From the NCBI RefSeq assembly GCF_000014685.1, contig NC_008321.1, forward strand, positions 2,477,001 through 2,541,000: 64,000 bases of DNA. The letters run 5' to 3'. Position 1 is the stretch's first letter; every line of letters begins with the position of its first letter. The position numbers were made by a program, and so were the translations under genes. Below are positions 53,323-63,088 of the stretch, piece after piece. The notes beneath the pieces were generated by a model. That model was not told the DNA's origin. It saw nothing but the letters and a program-made list of their open reading frames with translations, and ran no database searches. The DNA comes from Shewanella sp. MR-4. Lineage in GTDB: Bacteria; Pseudomonadota; Gammaproteobacteria; Enterobacterales; Shewanellaceae.

Positions 53323-53328
53323 TTAACC
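53211..53328 (+). repeat. attC recombination site of cassette 2 (about 118 bp)
   Basis: Left arm GCCTAACAAGCCAATGCAGC and right arm GGCTGCAGCTGATTGGGGCGTTAAC are largely complementary, and core GTTAACC lies at 53322. Inside is a 14-bp perfect stem GCTTACTTTGTGTT / AACACAAAGTAAGC. Confidence 0.85.
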
Positions 53329-53676
53329 CATAGATATTTTTATCTGAAGCAGACGCGTTTGAGTTAAGGCTTTAACTCGGAAATGTCCCAAAGTGAGCTA
53401 GAAAGCAACAGGCAGATGACATGTGATTACTGAGTCACTTGAACCTGTTTGTGTCGAGTGAAGATTGTCCCTAGGCAATTTGTCTGTCAGTATTCAAATT
53501 ATTAATTCCTTAGCGATCAAATTGATTACAAAATTAGACATATGGATGAATCCCTACTAAAAAATAGACAGCAAATTGAGCTTGGTGATTTTTCAGGCGT
53601 TAGACGCCAGCAACCTATGTAGCAGAAAGGATGATCACTTATTCGTCTATTTTTAGCAGGAATTATTAGCCAACTG
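53329..53676. other. Region between cassettes and umuC remnant
   Basis: 348 bp with no gene that I can support. A 7-bp hairpin GAGTTAA/TTAACTC lies at 53361-53378. The sequence GTTAGAC at 53599 looks like an attC core, but no matching left arm is present. The cassette beginning at TTAACC (53323) has no end in view and seems truncated. Confidence 0.4.
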
Positions 53677-54714
53677 TATGAACTCTATGCCGATTTGTCG
53701 GCAAAAATGATGGAAATCATCGGCCGCTTCGCACCCGAGCAACATATTTACTCCATTGATGAATCATTTTTATCCTTCAAGCACTGCCACTCCAGCATTC
53801 CCTGCTTAAAAACGCATGGACTGCGTATCCGTCAAACCGTTTGGAAAGAAGCTCGCTTACCCGTTTGTGTTGGTATAGGTGCAACACTTACATTGGCTAA
53901 AATCGCCAATCATGCTGCCAAAAAACTACCTGGTTATCATGGCGTTTGCCTGATTGATAATGACCTACAACGGATTGAAATTCTCAAGCAACTCTCAGTC
54001 GGTGACGTGTGGGGAATTGGACGACAGCTCAGCAAAAAGCTGGCGAGTATGGGCATTCAGACCGCTTACGATCTTGCGCAAATGCCAGCAGGCCTTGCAC
54101 GCAAGCAATTCAGCATAGAGATAGAGCGAACAGTCCGAGAACTTAATGGCACTGCCTGTAAACAATGGGACTACACACGGGCGGATAAACAACAGATATT
54201 TTCCACTCGCTCCGTGGGTGAGCGCATCATGGATTTTGATTCGTTACTACAGGCATTGAGCAAACACGTTGGAATTGCAGCGGCAAAAGCTAGGGCGCAA
54301 GGTTCGTGCTGCAAATCGATGCTGATTTTTGCCAATAACTCCCCTTACGATGAACAACCCGTCGGTTTTAAATCCCTTATCCATTTCCCCACGGCAACCA
54401 ATTGCACGATTGAAATGACGCAGGCAATGTCTTTGGCTGCCCCAAAATTATTTCGACCAGGAATTAGGTACTACAAGATAGGTGTAGGCTTAATTAATCT
54501 CGAACAGGATAGATATCAGCAACTCGATTTGTTCAATCGTCCTAAAACCAAACCCATACTAATGAACGCACTGGATGGAATAAATTCCCGCTATGGACAA
54601 GACACCTTATTTTTGGCAGCACAAGGCATAGAACAAAAATGGGCAATGCGGCGGGCATTACTAACGCCACAATACACCACTCTGTGGGGCGGCATACCGA
54701 GAGTCAAGTGCTAA
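53677..54714 (+). pseudogene. umuC: UmuC-type DNA polymerase V subunit, 5'-truncated remnant
   Basis: The reading frame aligns by memory with E. coli UmuC from YELYADMS onward. It includes IYSIDESF (with the Asp-Glu of the active site), GIGATLTLAKIANHAAKK, DVWGIGR, and the C-terminal end up to RRALLTPQYTT. The first ~75 residues, with the conserved Asp-x-Asn-Ala-Phe-Tyr-Ala-Ser motif and first metal ligand, are absent and not found upstream. No umuD is present. A product from TTG at 53695 would be 339 residues but could not be an active polymerase. The 3' end is intact. Confidence 0.85.
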
Positions 54715-54850
54715 TCCCCTAACTAAGAGAACTGGATTGACTTAGATTTTGCCCAGAAGCAATAGAATAAATCAGTAAAAACTGATGCTAGTACATAAAT
54801 ATGTTGGGAGTGACGAGTAATGCCGTTCACTTAAGAAAAACCATAAAATA

Positions 54851-54893
54851 AAGGGCTACAGTGGAGATTAATCGAAATCGTCCTGTAGCCCTT
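54851..54893 (-). terminator. Hairpin between umuC remnant and M14 peptidase gene
   Basis: AAGGGCTACAG and CTGTAGCCCTT form a perfect 11-bp stem. On the minus strand it is followed by TATTTTATGG, so it can end the M14 gene. Confidence 0.7.
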
Positions 54894-54981
54894 CTGGTAT
54901 GCGGTTAAGCTCAAGCAAAATCAAGTAATAACACCATCTAAAACGTGACGACTGTTCAAGCTAAGTATCAAATAAACTCAA

Positions 54982-55917
54982 TTAGTTCAACGCTAATACA
55001 TAGTCGATGGCACTAGTGATTGCCGCGACTTGGGCTAAGTTGCACTCTGCAGGCGTGGCCGATGGGCTGTCGGGATACACTTCCGTGGTGGTGTTATAAA
55101 TACAACCCGTCACACTGCTGCATAAACCTAGCGCTTTCAATGGGTAGTTGATCACCCCGTGTTGCACCACTGTCGAACCGATAATCTCGCCCTTTTCATC
55201 GGCGGGCGCGATGTGAGTGACTTTACTCACCCCGTCGATAATCGCCTTTTGGAAGGCATCCTGTGGATTTTCGGTATCGCCTACGGCATAAAAACCATCA
55301 GGAATGGTGCCGGGAATAAAGTCTTTGCCATCACGCGCGGCCAAGGCTGGGCGAAATTCATCTTCATCCGAGTCGGTGGTTTCATGTAAATCCACATGCA
55401 CATCAAAACCTTGTGGGACACTTGCCACCAGTGCCATCAATGCTGCCGACTCTTCAGCTGGGCTATTGGCATAAAACGAGCGGTTTGGATCGATAGCTTT
55501 CGGGTTCCAGCGATTAATAGTCTCATAACCCCAAGGGCTTACACACACTGCCACCACTAAGTTTACCCGGTTTGCATAGTGAGCCGCGTTGTTAGCCAAA
55601 AAAGCCAAGGCGCCATGCACGCCGCTGGTTTCGTAGCCGTGTACACCACCTGTGACTAAGACGGTTTTCTTGTTCGGATCGAACGTAGCAGATCTAACCG
55701 CAAACAAGGGATAACGTGCAGAATCAATCGATAAGGCGCCATATTGCACCACACTCAGCCCTATTTCGGCCAGTTGTGACTCCATCGCTTTTAGTGGCGT
55801 AACAACATTGTCATGGTAAGAACGCTTAATTTGCGTACTAGCAAACCATGCGGCCTTTTCGGCATCGCCCCATTTTTCACCGACTGTCCCGATTGGGTAA
55901 AAACTCACATTCGCCAT
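54982..55917 (-). CDS. M14-family zinc carboxypeptidase-like protein
   Basis: 311 residues without a signal peptide. Zinc ligands are visible as HGYE in GGVHGYETSGVHG and His in DVHVDLHETTDSDED, with the substrate-binding NPKAIDPNRSF between them. The layout matches the succinylglutamate desuccinylase/carboxypeptidase-like M14 group. It should cleave an amide bond in a small substrate or peptide in the cytosol. First core gene right of the island, about 55 bp downstream of a GNAT gene in the same direction. Confidence 0.88.
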   Translation of the reverse strand: MANVSFYPIGTVGEKWGDAEKAAWFASTQIKRSYHDNVVTPLKAMESQLAEIGLSVVQYGALSIDSARYPLFAVRSATFDPNKKTVLVTGGVHGYETSGVHGALAFLANNAAHYANRVNLVVAVCVSPWGYETINRWNPKAIDPNRSFYANSPAEESAALMALVASVPQGFDVHVDLHETTDSDEDEFRPALAARDGKDFIPGTIPDGFYAVGDTENPQDAFQKAIIDGVSKVTHIAPADEKGEIIGSTVVQHGVINYPLKALGLCSSVTGCIYNTTTEVYPDSPSATPAECNLAQVAAITSAIDYVLALN

Positions 55918-55972
55918 AGGTTCTCTTCTTCTGATTTTATGTTTTGGTCTTATGGTTAAAGATCGTTATAGA

Positions 55973-56431
55973 TCAAAGCACGAGTTGCATTGGAATATCG
56001 CGGATCCCACCGCGCTCGCGAATATCACTTTGTGCAACAAAGCCAAAGTGCTGATAGACAGGCAGCGCATTCACCGCCGAGTTAACGGTAAAAGTGCCGG
56101 GATTCCCCTTGGCTAGACACTCAGCTTTGGCAAGCTCCCACAACTGACGCGACAGGCCTTGCCCCTTGGCAATATCCGCCACAAATAGATGATAAAGATG
56201 ACTGTTATCCTTCACCCCCACCACACCAACGAGTTCGCCAGCCTCATTCACTGCGACATGATATTGATAACCTGAGGCAAAATAATGAGCCACCGACTCA
56301 ATCGACATGGCGTTGACTAAGGTTTCAGCGCCAACATCTGTACACGTGGGGGCGATATAAACTTGTGTCAGCTGCGTGATTAATGCGCTTATCGCCTCAA
56401 TATCTGTTGTACTCGCCGCTCTGATCAGCAT
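55973..56431 (-). CDS. GNAT-family N-acetyltransferase
   Basis: 152 residues from the ATG at 56431. AAGGA sits 6 nt upstream of this ATG but directly against an earlier ATG at 56437. The acetyl-CoA-binding region is LYHLFVADIAKGQGLSRQLWELAKAECL, with a C-terminal FTVNSAVNALPVYQHFGF strand. Substrate unknown. The gene is close to and upstream of the M14 peptidase gene, so a small operon is possible. Confidence 0.9.
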   Translation of the reverse strand: MLIRAASTTDIEAISALITQLTQVYIAPTCTDVGAETLVNAMSIESVAHYFASGYQYHVAVNEAGELVGVVGVKDNSHLYHLFVADIAKGQGLSRQLWELAKAECLAKGNPGTFTVNSAVNALPVYQHFGFVAQSDIRERGGIRDIPMQLVL

Positions 56432-56490
56432 CTTCATTCCTTGATAAGTCCAGTGTGTAACTGACTTAGATTCACAATCCTAGTATTAAA

Positions 56491-56513
56491 AAGCCAGAAC
56501 AGGGTTCTGGCTT
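56491..56513 (-). terminator. Rho-independent terminator after S9 peptidase
   Basis: On the minus strand, AAGCCAGAAC pairs with GTTCTGGCTT around CCT and runs into TTTAAT. Confidence 0.85.
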
Positions 56514-56568
56514 TGGCAACAGGTTAACGGGACTTAATACCCAGTGGATTTAAGTCCATCATCCTCGG

Positions 56569-58620
56569 TTACTTTTTCGTCCAGCTGTCCATCCAACGGA
56601 ACACGTTCGCGTACCATTGTTCGAGGTTTTCAGGCTTTAAGATCCAGTGGTTTTCATCAGGGAAAATCAGCAGCTCTGATGGAATTCCCTTGCGTTGCAT
56701 ATAGCTAAATGAGGCTAAACCTTGACCATAAGGCACACGGAAGTCCTTCTCGCCATGGATAACCAACATTGGCGTTTTCCAGTTTTCCACATAGTTTACT
56801 GGGTTAAACTTCTCATATAAGGCTTTGTTATCTGAGTAAGTGCCACCAAACTCATGCTCTGGGAACCATACTTCTTCGGTCACATAGTACATAGAGCGCA
56901 TATCGAACAGACCCGCGTGGTTAACGAGGCACTTAAAGCCATCGTTCCAGTTGCCTTGGATCCAGTTCATCATGTAGCCGCCGTAAGAGCCGCCCAATGC
57001 ACAGGCATTTTGTGGATCGAGCCATTTTTGTTGTTGGCTCACCGCTGCCAGACCTTTTTGTAAGTCTTCTAATGGCTTACCACCCCAATCTTGGCTGATA
57101 GAATCGGTAAAGGCTTGGCCGTAACCAGTTGAACCGTGGAAGTCCACCATCACAACGCCATAACCCGCGCCAGCCCATAACTGGGCGTTCCAACGACCAC
57201 TGAAGGCGTTACCAAATGACCCCTGCGGACCACCGTGGACTAGATATGCAATCGGATACTTTTTGCCTTCTTGGTAGTTGGCAGGTTTGATCCAGTAACC
57301 GTAAACATCTTCGTTGTTCCAACCCTTAAAGCTAAATTGTTGGAATTCACCGAATTTGATTTCGGCCAGTTTGTCTTTGTTAACTTCAGTCAGACGTTTC
57401 AGGCCTTGGCCGTCGGTGTTGATGCGGTACAGATCGCCCGGCTCAACTAAGGTTTTGCTGTCGAAGATCAGTTGATCGTCGGCGATCGCAATCAGGCTAT
57501 TGCTGCCGTCGCTGTAGACAGACTGCACATCACCAAACTGAGTATTCACTTTGAAAATAGACACTTGACCAATGTCTTGAGCCGTCACATACAGAGTACG
57601 GTTGTCTGGTGCAAACATCAGCGAGCTTGGGCTTCTGTCCCACAGCGGTGCCACTTCCTTCGACTGTCCAGTGCTAGTATCACGCAGCATAATGCGGTAA
57701 CGGTCAGCTTCGAAGCCGGGTTTAGTCATCGCGAGGTACGCCATATAGCGACCATCGCTTGAGAATATTGGCTGGGCGTCCCAAGCGATGTTATCGGCGG
57801 TTAAGTTAGTGGCTTTTCCACCGTTTACACTCACCTGCCACAGATCGTAGTTTGTCGTCCAAGCTTGATCTTTGCTTGGCGCTTTGGCGCTGTACACCAC
57901 ATATTTGCCATCAGGAGTGAAGGACACTTCTTCCATGCCTGAGAATGGCTTAGGTGGGGTTTCTGTGTCTAAACCTTGGGTGATGTCCACCACTTTGGTC
58001 AGCTTCTCGCCATTAAGGGCACCCACAAATAAGTGGTTACGGGCATGATCTTCCCAGGTATCCCAGTGACGCACCATCAACTGCTTGTATTCACGGCCCG
58101 TCGATTTACGCTCTTCTTCGGCCTTAAATTTGTCTTTTGAACAAGCTAAGTCTTTACACTCGGGGAAAACACGCATGCTGAGCACGATTTGCTTACCATC
58201 GTTAGAGAGTTTGTAACCATCAATATCCAATGGCAGATCAGAAACTTGCTGCGCTTCACCGCCCGTTAATGGCAGTTGGAACAGTTGGCTTGAACCACTG
58301 CGGCTGGCGAGGAAATAAATCGATTTGTCATCGTTTGCGAAGCTGACATCGTGCTCAGTACCCGCTGCAGAAGTGATCTGCATCGGTTTCGCGTCCGCTT
58401 GCGTCAAATCGAGAATATATAAATCTGAGCTCGCCTCTCCCTTGTCATTAACGGTTTTCAGGCCGTAGACCAATTTTGTGCCGTCGTGGGACACCGCGGC
58501 TGAATGCAATTTGTTGAGTTTAACCAGCTGTTGCACAGTAAAAGGCTTAGGATCGGCCGCGTGGGCTGAGCAGGCCAAACCAGCCGCGCCAAGCGCCAAT
58601 AGGAGAGGAGCTATTTTCAT
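56569..58620 (-). CDS. S9C-type dipeptidyl/acylaminoacyl peptidase, exported
   Basis: 683 residues from the ATG at 58620 (an ATG 12 bp earlier is possible). The signal peptide is MKIAPLLLALGAAGLACSAHA. A TolB-like propeller (about 30-400) precedes an alpha/beta hydrolase with Ser in GGSYGGYMMNW, Asp in HGEKDFRVPY and His in DENHWILKP. It should remove dipeptides or acyl amino acids from peptides in the periplasm. Same general role as the S9A enzyme at 32.4 kb. Confidence 0.92.
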   Translation of the reverse strand: MKIAPLLLALGAAGLACSAHAADPKPFTVQQLVKLNKLHSAAVSHDGTKLVYGLKTVNDKGEASSDLYILDLTQADAKPMQITSAAGTEHDVSFANDDKSIYFLASRSGSSQLFQLPLTGGEAQQVSDLPLDIDGYKLSNDGKQIVLSMRVFPECKDLACSKDKFKAEEERKSTGREYKQLMVRHWDTWEDHARNHLFVGALNGEKLTKVVDITQGLDTETPPKPFSGMEEVSFTPDGKYVVYSAKAPSKDQAWTTNYDLWQVSVNGGKATNLTADNIAWDAQPIFSSDGRYMAYLAMTKPGFEADRYRIMLRDTSTGQSKEVAPLWDRSPSSLMFAPDNRTLYVTAQDIGQVSIFKVNTQFGDVQSVYSDGSNSLIAIADDQLIFDSKTLVEPGDLYRINTDGQGLKRLTEVNKDKLAEIKFGEFQQFSFKGWNNEDVYGYWIKPANYQEGKKYPIAYLVHGGPQGSFGNAFSGRWNAQLWAGAGYGVVMVDFHGSTGYGQAFTDSISQDWGGKPLEDLQKGLAAVSQQQKWLDPQNACALGGSYGGYMMNWIQGNWNDGFKCLVNHAGLFDMRSMYYVTEEVWFPEHEFGGTYSDNKALYEKFNPVNYVENWKTPMLVIHGEKDFRVPYGQGLASFSYMQRKGIPSELLIFPDENHWILKPENLEQWYANVFRWMDSWTKK

Positions 58621-58730
58621 TGTTATATCCATCTTTTGTTAAACACATTCGGTAGTTGTACCGAATGAACGGTCAAAACGGTCATCAATCGTCTTTGTGA
58701 AGATAAGTTTGCCACACTAACGAAACAAAA

Positions 58731-58764
58731 ACGCTCAAGCAAGCCAAAAGGCGTACTTGAGCGT
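58731..58764 (-). terminator. Terminator after fumarase gene
   Basis: ACGCTCAAG and CTTGAGCGT form a 9-bp stem with a 16-nt loop; T runs follow on both strands. It lies after the fumarase stop on the minus strand. Confidence 0.8.
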
Positions 58765-58894
58765 ATTTTTTTGTGACAAATTGTCAGTCAGCATCGAATG
58801 GCGTCATTGAGTGTCACTCGCCGCCCTTTCCCGCTCGAATCCCGCTCAAAAAAGCGACATTTTTGCAAGAAGGACATTCGCTTAGGCCATTTGC

Positions 58895-60439
58895 TTAGGC
58901 TTTGGCGTTAGCGATATTCACTTTCCAAATCGCAGGGCCAGTTTCATGGGCATTCACGCCGTTTGAGTCTACCGCCACAGTCACTGGCATATCTTGTACG
59001 TCAAACTCGTAAATTGCTTCCATACCTAAGTCGGCAAACGCCACTACGCGGGATTTCTTAATGGCTTTCGACACTAAGTAAGCCGCGCCGCCCACAGCCA
59101 TCAGGTACACAGCTTTGTGTTTCTTGATAGACTCAACGGTCGCTGGACCACGTTCAGCCTTACCAATCATGCCCATCAGTCCGGTTTTATCCAGCATCAG
59201 ATCGGTGAACTTGTCCATACGGGTCGCGGTAGTTGGGCCAGCAGGACCCACAACTTCGTTACCGACTGGGTCAACTGGGCCCACGTAGTAGATAAACTTG
59301 CCAGTAAAGTCCACGCCTTCTGGTAAACCTTCACCGCTTTCAATCAGGCTTTGGATACGCTTATGGGCAGCATCACGGCCGGTGAGCATTTTACCGCTTA
59401 ACAGAATGGTTTCACCGCTCTTCCACTGCTCGATATCGGCTTGAGTAACTGTGTCTAAATTAACACGGCGCACATCGCTGCCCACTTCGCGGGTGATTTC
59501 TGGCCAGTCGCTCAGTGTCGGCGGCGCAAGATCAGCAGGGCCAGTACCATCTAAATGGAAGTGTACGTGGCGAGTTGCCGCGCAGTTCGGGATCATCACC
59601 ACAGGTTTTGATGCTGCATGAGTAGGTGCAGATTTGATTTTCACGTCTAACACTGTGGTTAAACCGCCAAGACCCTGCGCACCAATACCGAGGTTGTTAG
59701 CACGTTCGAAAATGTCTAAACGCAGTTTTTCTTCGCTGGTTTCTGCACCGCGTGCCATTAACTCATGGATATCCACGCTTTCCATCAGCGCTTCTTTCGC
59801 CAGCACAGCAGCCTTTTCAGCGGTGCCACCAATACCGATGCCGAGCATACCCGGTGGACACCAGCCCGCGCCCATGGTTGGCAGCGTTTTTTCAACCCAA
59901 GCGGCGATATCGTCAGATGGGTTTAACATCACCATCTTGGCTTTGTTTTCACTGCCGCCGCCCTTGGCTGCGATAGCGACTTCAATATGATTGCCTGGCA
60001 CCATATCGATATGCACTACAGATGGCGTGTTGTCTTTGGTGTTTTTACGGCTACCCGCAGGATCAGCCACAATCGATGCACGCAGTGGGTTATCTGGATT
60101 GGTATAAGCACGACGCACACCTTCATCGACCATTTGCTGCACGGTCATATCGGTTTTGTCCCACTTAACTCCCATACCAATCTTAACGAAGGTGGTCACA
60201 ATACCCGTGTCTTGACACAGTGGGCGTTTACCTTCGGCAGACATACGCGAGTTAATCAAAATTTGCGCAATCGCATCCTTCGCCGCCGCACTTTGCTCAC
60301 GCTCATAAGCTTCGCTCATGGCATCCACAAAATCTTTGGGATGATAATAGGAGATGTATTGCAGGGCATCGGCCACACTTTCAATAAAGTCGGCTTGTTT
60401 AATCACTACATTTTCAGACGTTTCATGGTGAGATGACAT
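58895..60439 (-). CDS. fumA: Fumarate hydratase class I (iron-sulfur)
   Basis: 514 residues, the usual length for class I fumarase. The three cysteines for the [4Fe-4S] cluster appear in PLCQDTGI, GAGWCPPGM and IPNCAATRHVHF. The C-terminal beta domain contains the conserved TGRDAAHKR and PAGPTTATRMD. It interconverts fumarate and malate in the TCA cycle and during anaerobic respiration. Divergent from pabB. Confidence 0.95.
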   Translation of the reverse strand: MSSHHETSENVVIKQADFIESVADALQYISYYHPKDFVDAMSEAYEREQSAAAKDAIAQILINSRMSAEGKRPLCQDTGIVTTFVKIGMGVKWDKTDMTVQQMVDEGVRRAYTNPDNPLRASIVADPAGSRKNTKDNTPSVVHIDMVPGNHIEVAIAAKGGGSENKAKMVMLNPSDDIAAWVEKTLPTMGAGWCPPGMLGIGIGGTAEKAAVLAKEALMESVDIHELMARGAETSEEKLRLDIFERANNLGIGAQGLGGLTTVLDVKIKSAPTHAASKPVVMIPNCAATRHVHFHLDGTGPADLAPPTLSDWPEITREVGSDVRRVNLDTVTQADIEQWKSGETILLSGKMLTGRDAAHKRIQSLIESGEGLPEGVDFTGKFIYYVGPVDPVGNEVVGPAGPTTATRMDKFTDLMLDKTGLMGMIGKAERGPATVESIKKHKAVYLMAVGGAAYLVSKAIKKSRVVAFADLGMEAIYEFDVQDMPVTVAVDSNGVNAHETGPAIWKVNIANAKA

Positions 60440-60560
60440 AGTAGGTGCGCTCCAGCAGCCTTTAGGGCCTTACTTGTTTTTTGTGTAATTCTTTCTGGGC
60501 CAATATGATACTCTTTCCCATCTTTTTGGGCTACATCACATTTTTAGATAGGGTTAATTG

Positions 60561-61964
60561 ATGGCAAATAGGGCGGCATTACCGCTGGCAGTACGCCAAC
60601 TTGACTGGACTTTCAGCACAGCAGCAATCTTCGAACACTTTGCGGCTGAACCTTGGGCGATACTGCTCGACTCGGCCAATGCGTCCCATCAGGACGCTAA
60701 ATTCGATATGATTTGCGCAGGTCCCATCGCCACCCTCATCACCCAAGGCGAGCTGACTGACATTCAAGTTCATCAGCCTGAATTAGCCAAACCGACTCAC
60801 CTCAGCCCGCAGGATGACCCTTTTACCCTGGTCAAACAGCTGCTGCGCCATTGGTATCCACACTCTTTTGCCTGCGATTTGCCCTTTAGTGGCGGCGCCA
60901 TGGGCAGCTTTAGTTATGATTTAGGCCGTCGAATTGAGCAGCTCCCCTGCACTGCGGCGCAGGATATTCACCTCGGCGAGATGAATATTGGCTTTTACGA
61001 CTGGGCATTGATTTTCGATTATCAGCAGCAAAGCTGGTTTTTAGTGCACTATTTGGGTGATGCCGCCCTCGATACTCAATTGAAAATAATTGAATCTAAA
61101 ATAGCCAAAGCCACAAAACAGGCCGAATTTAATCTCACAAGCCCTTGGTCATCGCAACTCACCAAAGCCAAGTACATTTCAAAATTCAATGAAGTACAGG
61201 CATATCTGCATAGCGGCGATTGCTATCAAATTAATTTGACCCAGCGCTTTGAAGCAGAGTATCAAGGCGATGAATGGCGCGCTTACTGCAAGCTACGAAG
61301 TGCCAATCAAGCGCCCTTCTCCGCCTTTATGCGGCTTGATGCCAACGCGATTTTATCGATTTCGCCCGAGCGTTTTATTCAGCTGCACGGTGACGATATT
61401 CAAACCAAACCGATTAAAGGCACGCTGCCGCGCCATAGCGACCCGATGCTAGATAAGCGAGCAGCGCAAGCCCTTGCCCATTCACCCAAGGATCGCGCCG
61501 AAAACGTGATGATTGTGGATTTACTGCGCAATGACATAGGTAAAGTCGCCGCGCCCGGCACTGTACAAGTGCCACATCTATTTGCCGTCGAAAGCTTTCC
61601 TGCGGTGCACCATTTAGTCAGTACCGTTACCGCCAAACTCGACCCACAATACCACGCCTGTGACTTACTGCGCGCAGCCTTTCCCGGCGGTTCAATAACC
61701 GGAGCGCCTAAAATCCGCGCCATGGAAATTATTGAAGAGCTGGAACCCTCACGCCGCAGTCTGTATTGTGGCTCCATGGGTTACATCAGCCAAGATGGGC
61801 AAATGGATACTAGCATCACCATTCGCACTATCGTGGCTGAGCAAGGTAAACTCTATTGCTGGGCGGGCGGCGGCATAGTCGCGGACTCTAATGTCGATGC
61901 CGAGTACCAAGAAAGCTTCGATAAGATAAGCCGTATCTTACCCTTACTCGATAGCCCTCAATAA
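60561..61964 (+). CDS. pabB: Aminodeoxychorismate synthase component I PabB
   Basis: 467 residues from the ATG at 60561, with AGGG about 9 nt upstream. It is a chorismate-binding enzyme: YQINLTQRFEA, FSAFMRLDANAILSISPERF, the KPIKGTLPR motif with the lysine typical of PabB, ENVMIVDLLRNDIGKV, and GSITGAPKIRAMEIIEELE. With a PabA glutaminase it makes 4-amino-4-deoxychorismate for folate. Followed at 25 bp by nudL. Confidence 0.94.
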   Translation: MANRAALPLAVRQLDWTFSTAAIFEHFAAEPWAILLDSANASHQDAKFDMICAGPIATLITQGELTDIQVHQPELAKPTHLSPQDDPFTLVKQLLRHWYPHSFACDLPFSGGAMGSFSYDLGRRIEQLPCTAAQDIHLGEMNIGFYDWALIFDYQQQSWFLVHYLGDAALDTQLKIIESKIAKATKQAEFNLTSPWSSQLTKAKYISKFNEVQAYLHSGDCYQINLTQRFEAEYQGDEWRAYCKLRSANQAPFSAFMRLDANAILSISPERFIQLHGDDIQTKPIKGTLPRHSDPMLDKRAAQALAHSPKDRAENVMIVDLLRNDIGKVAAPGTVQVPHLFAVESFPAVHHLVSTVTAKLDPQYHACDLLRAAFPGGSITGAPKIRAMEIIEELEPSRRSLYCGSMGYISQDGQMDTSITIRTIVAEQGKLYCWAGGGIVADSNVDAEYQESFDKISRILPLLDSPQ

Positions 61965-61989
61965 GCGTCAGGAAACGAATAGGAAGCCT

Positions 61990-62577
61990 ATGGATCAAGC
62001 AGAATTTAGACTCAGATTTAATCTGCATCCTTTAGCCACGCAAGACCCGGCGGCTATCCCTCACCTTGGGTTGCGTAAAGCCGCGGTACTGATCCCCTTG
62101 CAGGAAATTCAGGGCGAGCTCAGTCTGATTTTAACCCAAAGACCGATGCACCTTAGGGCGCACCCTGGGCAAATTAGCTTTCCAGGCGGCAAGATTGAGC
62201 CCAGTGATAGTAGCGCCATTACGGCCGCGCTGAGGGAAGCGGAAGAAGAAATTGGTCTTTGCCGAGAAAATGTAGAAGTGATAGGCACCTTCCCCGCCCA
62301 TAACACCTTTACCGGTTTTGAAATCACTCCAGTGGTGGGCATGATTAAGCAGGATTTTGCCTTAAGGCTCGATCCCGGCGAAGTCGCCGATTGCTTTACC
62401 GTACCCTTAAGTTTTTTTATCGAACCGCAAAATCGCCACCGCAAACAGTTTTTACGCCAAGGGCGTTATTACAGCGTGCATTTTATTCCGTATCAGCAAC
62501 GTTTTATCTGGGGCGCGACGGCGGCGATTATCGATCACCTCTGTCGGCATTTGAGTCTTCCCGAGCAGATGCTGTAA
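61990..62577 (+). CDS. nudL: CoA pyrophosphatase, Nudix family (NudL)
   Basis: 195 residues. The NudL signature HLRAHPGQISFPGGKIE precedes the Nudix box (ALREAEEEIGL). It hydrolyses CoA and related compounds to phosphopantetheine and 3',5'-ADP. Short spacing to pabB suggests co-transcription. The 3' end faces the small membrane protein gene. Confidence 0.9.
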   Translation: MDQAEFRLRFNLHPLATQDPAAIPHLGLRKAAVLIPLQEIQGELSLILTQRPMHLRAHPGQISFPGGKIEPSDSSAITAALREAEEEIGLCRENVEVIGTFPAHNTFTGFEITPVVGMIKQDFALRLDPGEVADCFTVPLSFFIEPQNRHRKQFLRQGRYYSVHFIPYQQRFIWGATAAIIDHLCRHLSLPEQML

Positions 62578-62601
62578 ACCCGCATTGCTCTTTTGGATAA
62601 T

Positions 62602-62937
62602 TCAAATCACAAAATGCACATATAAGCCCGCCACTAACGAGGTAAGCAGCAGCAAGGGAATATTAAACCAATAACCCAGTTTGCTGTGATGGGCGACATA
62701 GTAATTAAACGCCAGACTTATCAGGCTTATCGCACCGCAGCCCCAAATGATGTATTGCAGTAATTCGGTTTCGCTTGGGTCCCAATAGTGTCTGAAGGTT
62801 TCACCGCGACTCAAGTAGGATCCGACCTCTCGTTCGGGGCGAGCCTCGCCAAACACCATCAGCGCGTACACCGCCAAGGTCCAGCCCAGAATGGATAATG
62901 TGGCGAGGATCATCTGAAATATTTTGACTTTCCGCAT
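62602..62937 (-). CDS. Small three-helix membrane protein of unknown function
   Basis: 111 residues from ATG 62937, which directly follows GGGAGGCGGT; a TTG 12 bp earlier is inside that site. Three hydrophobic helices are visible (IFQMILATLSILGWTLAVYALMV, YIIWGCGAISLISLAF, FNIPLLLLTSLVAGLYVHFV) with a polar periplasmic or cytosolic loop. I do not recognise the family. It is convergent with nudL. Confidence 0.75.
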   Translation of the reverse strand: MRKVKIFQMILATLSILGWTLAVYALMVFGEARPEREVGSYLSRGETFRHYWDPSETELLQYIIWGCGAISLISLAFNYYVAHHSKLGYWFNIPLLLLTSLVAGLYVHFVI

Positions 62938-63009
62938 ACCGCCTCCCAAGTTTTAAGGCACCCTATCACTCAATATTAGTAATATTAACCTCAGGATACC
63001 TTTTTCAGC

Positions 63010-63037
63010 TTGAGAAAAGCCACCAGCAAGGTAATAT
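63010..63037 (+). promoter_or_regulatory. Likely sigma-70 promoter of asnS
   Basis: TTGAGA and TAATAT are separated by 16 bp, about 50 bp before the asnS start codon. Confidence 0.55.
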
Positions 63038-63088
63038 AAACCTCCAAAAATTTTCATATAAAACGTTTCGTTGGAGAACTAAGCAACA

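Larger units (their letters stand above)
44510..54720. mobile_element. Accessory island (composite of IS elements, group II intron, integron cassettes)
   Basis: Between the EAL gene and the M14 peptidase gene, gene content and base composition change: orphan genes, an IS5-family and an IS3-family element, a group II intron, attC-flanked cassettes and a broken umuC. Flanking genes on both sides look like core Shewanella. No tRNA or attachment site was found at the edges, so it looks like a site of repeated insertion rather than one integrated element. Confidence 0.7.

Noticed and set aside
53590..53610. GTTAGAC as an attC core near the umuC remnant
   Set aside because: It is part of a short GGCGT/ACGCC dyad, and no matching left arm was found.
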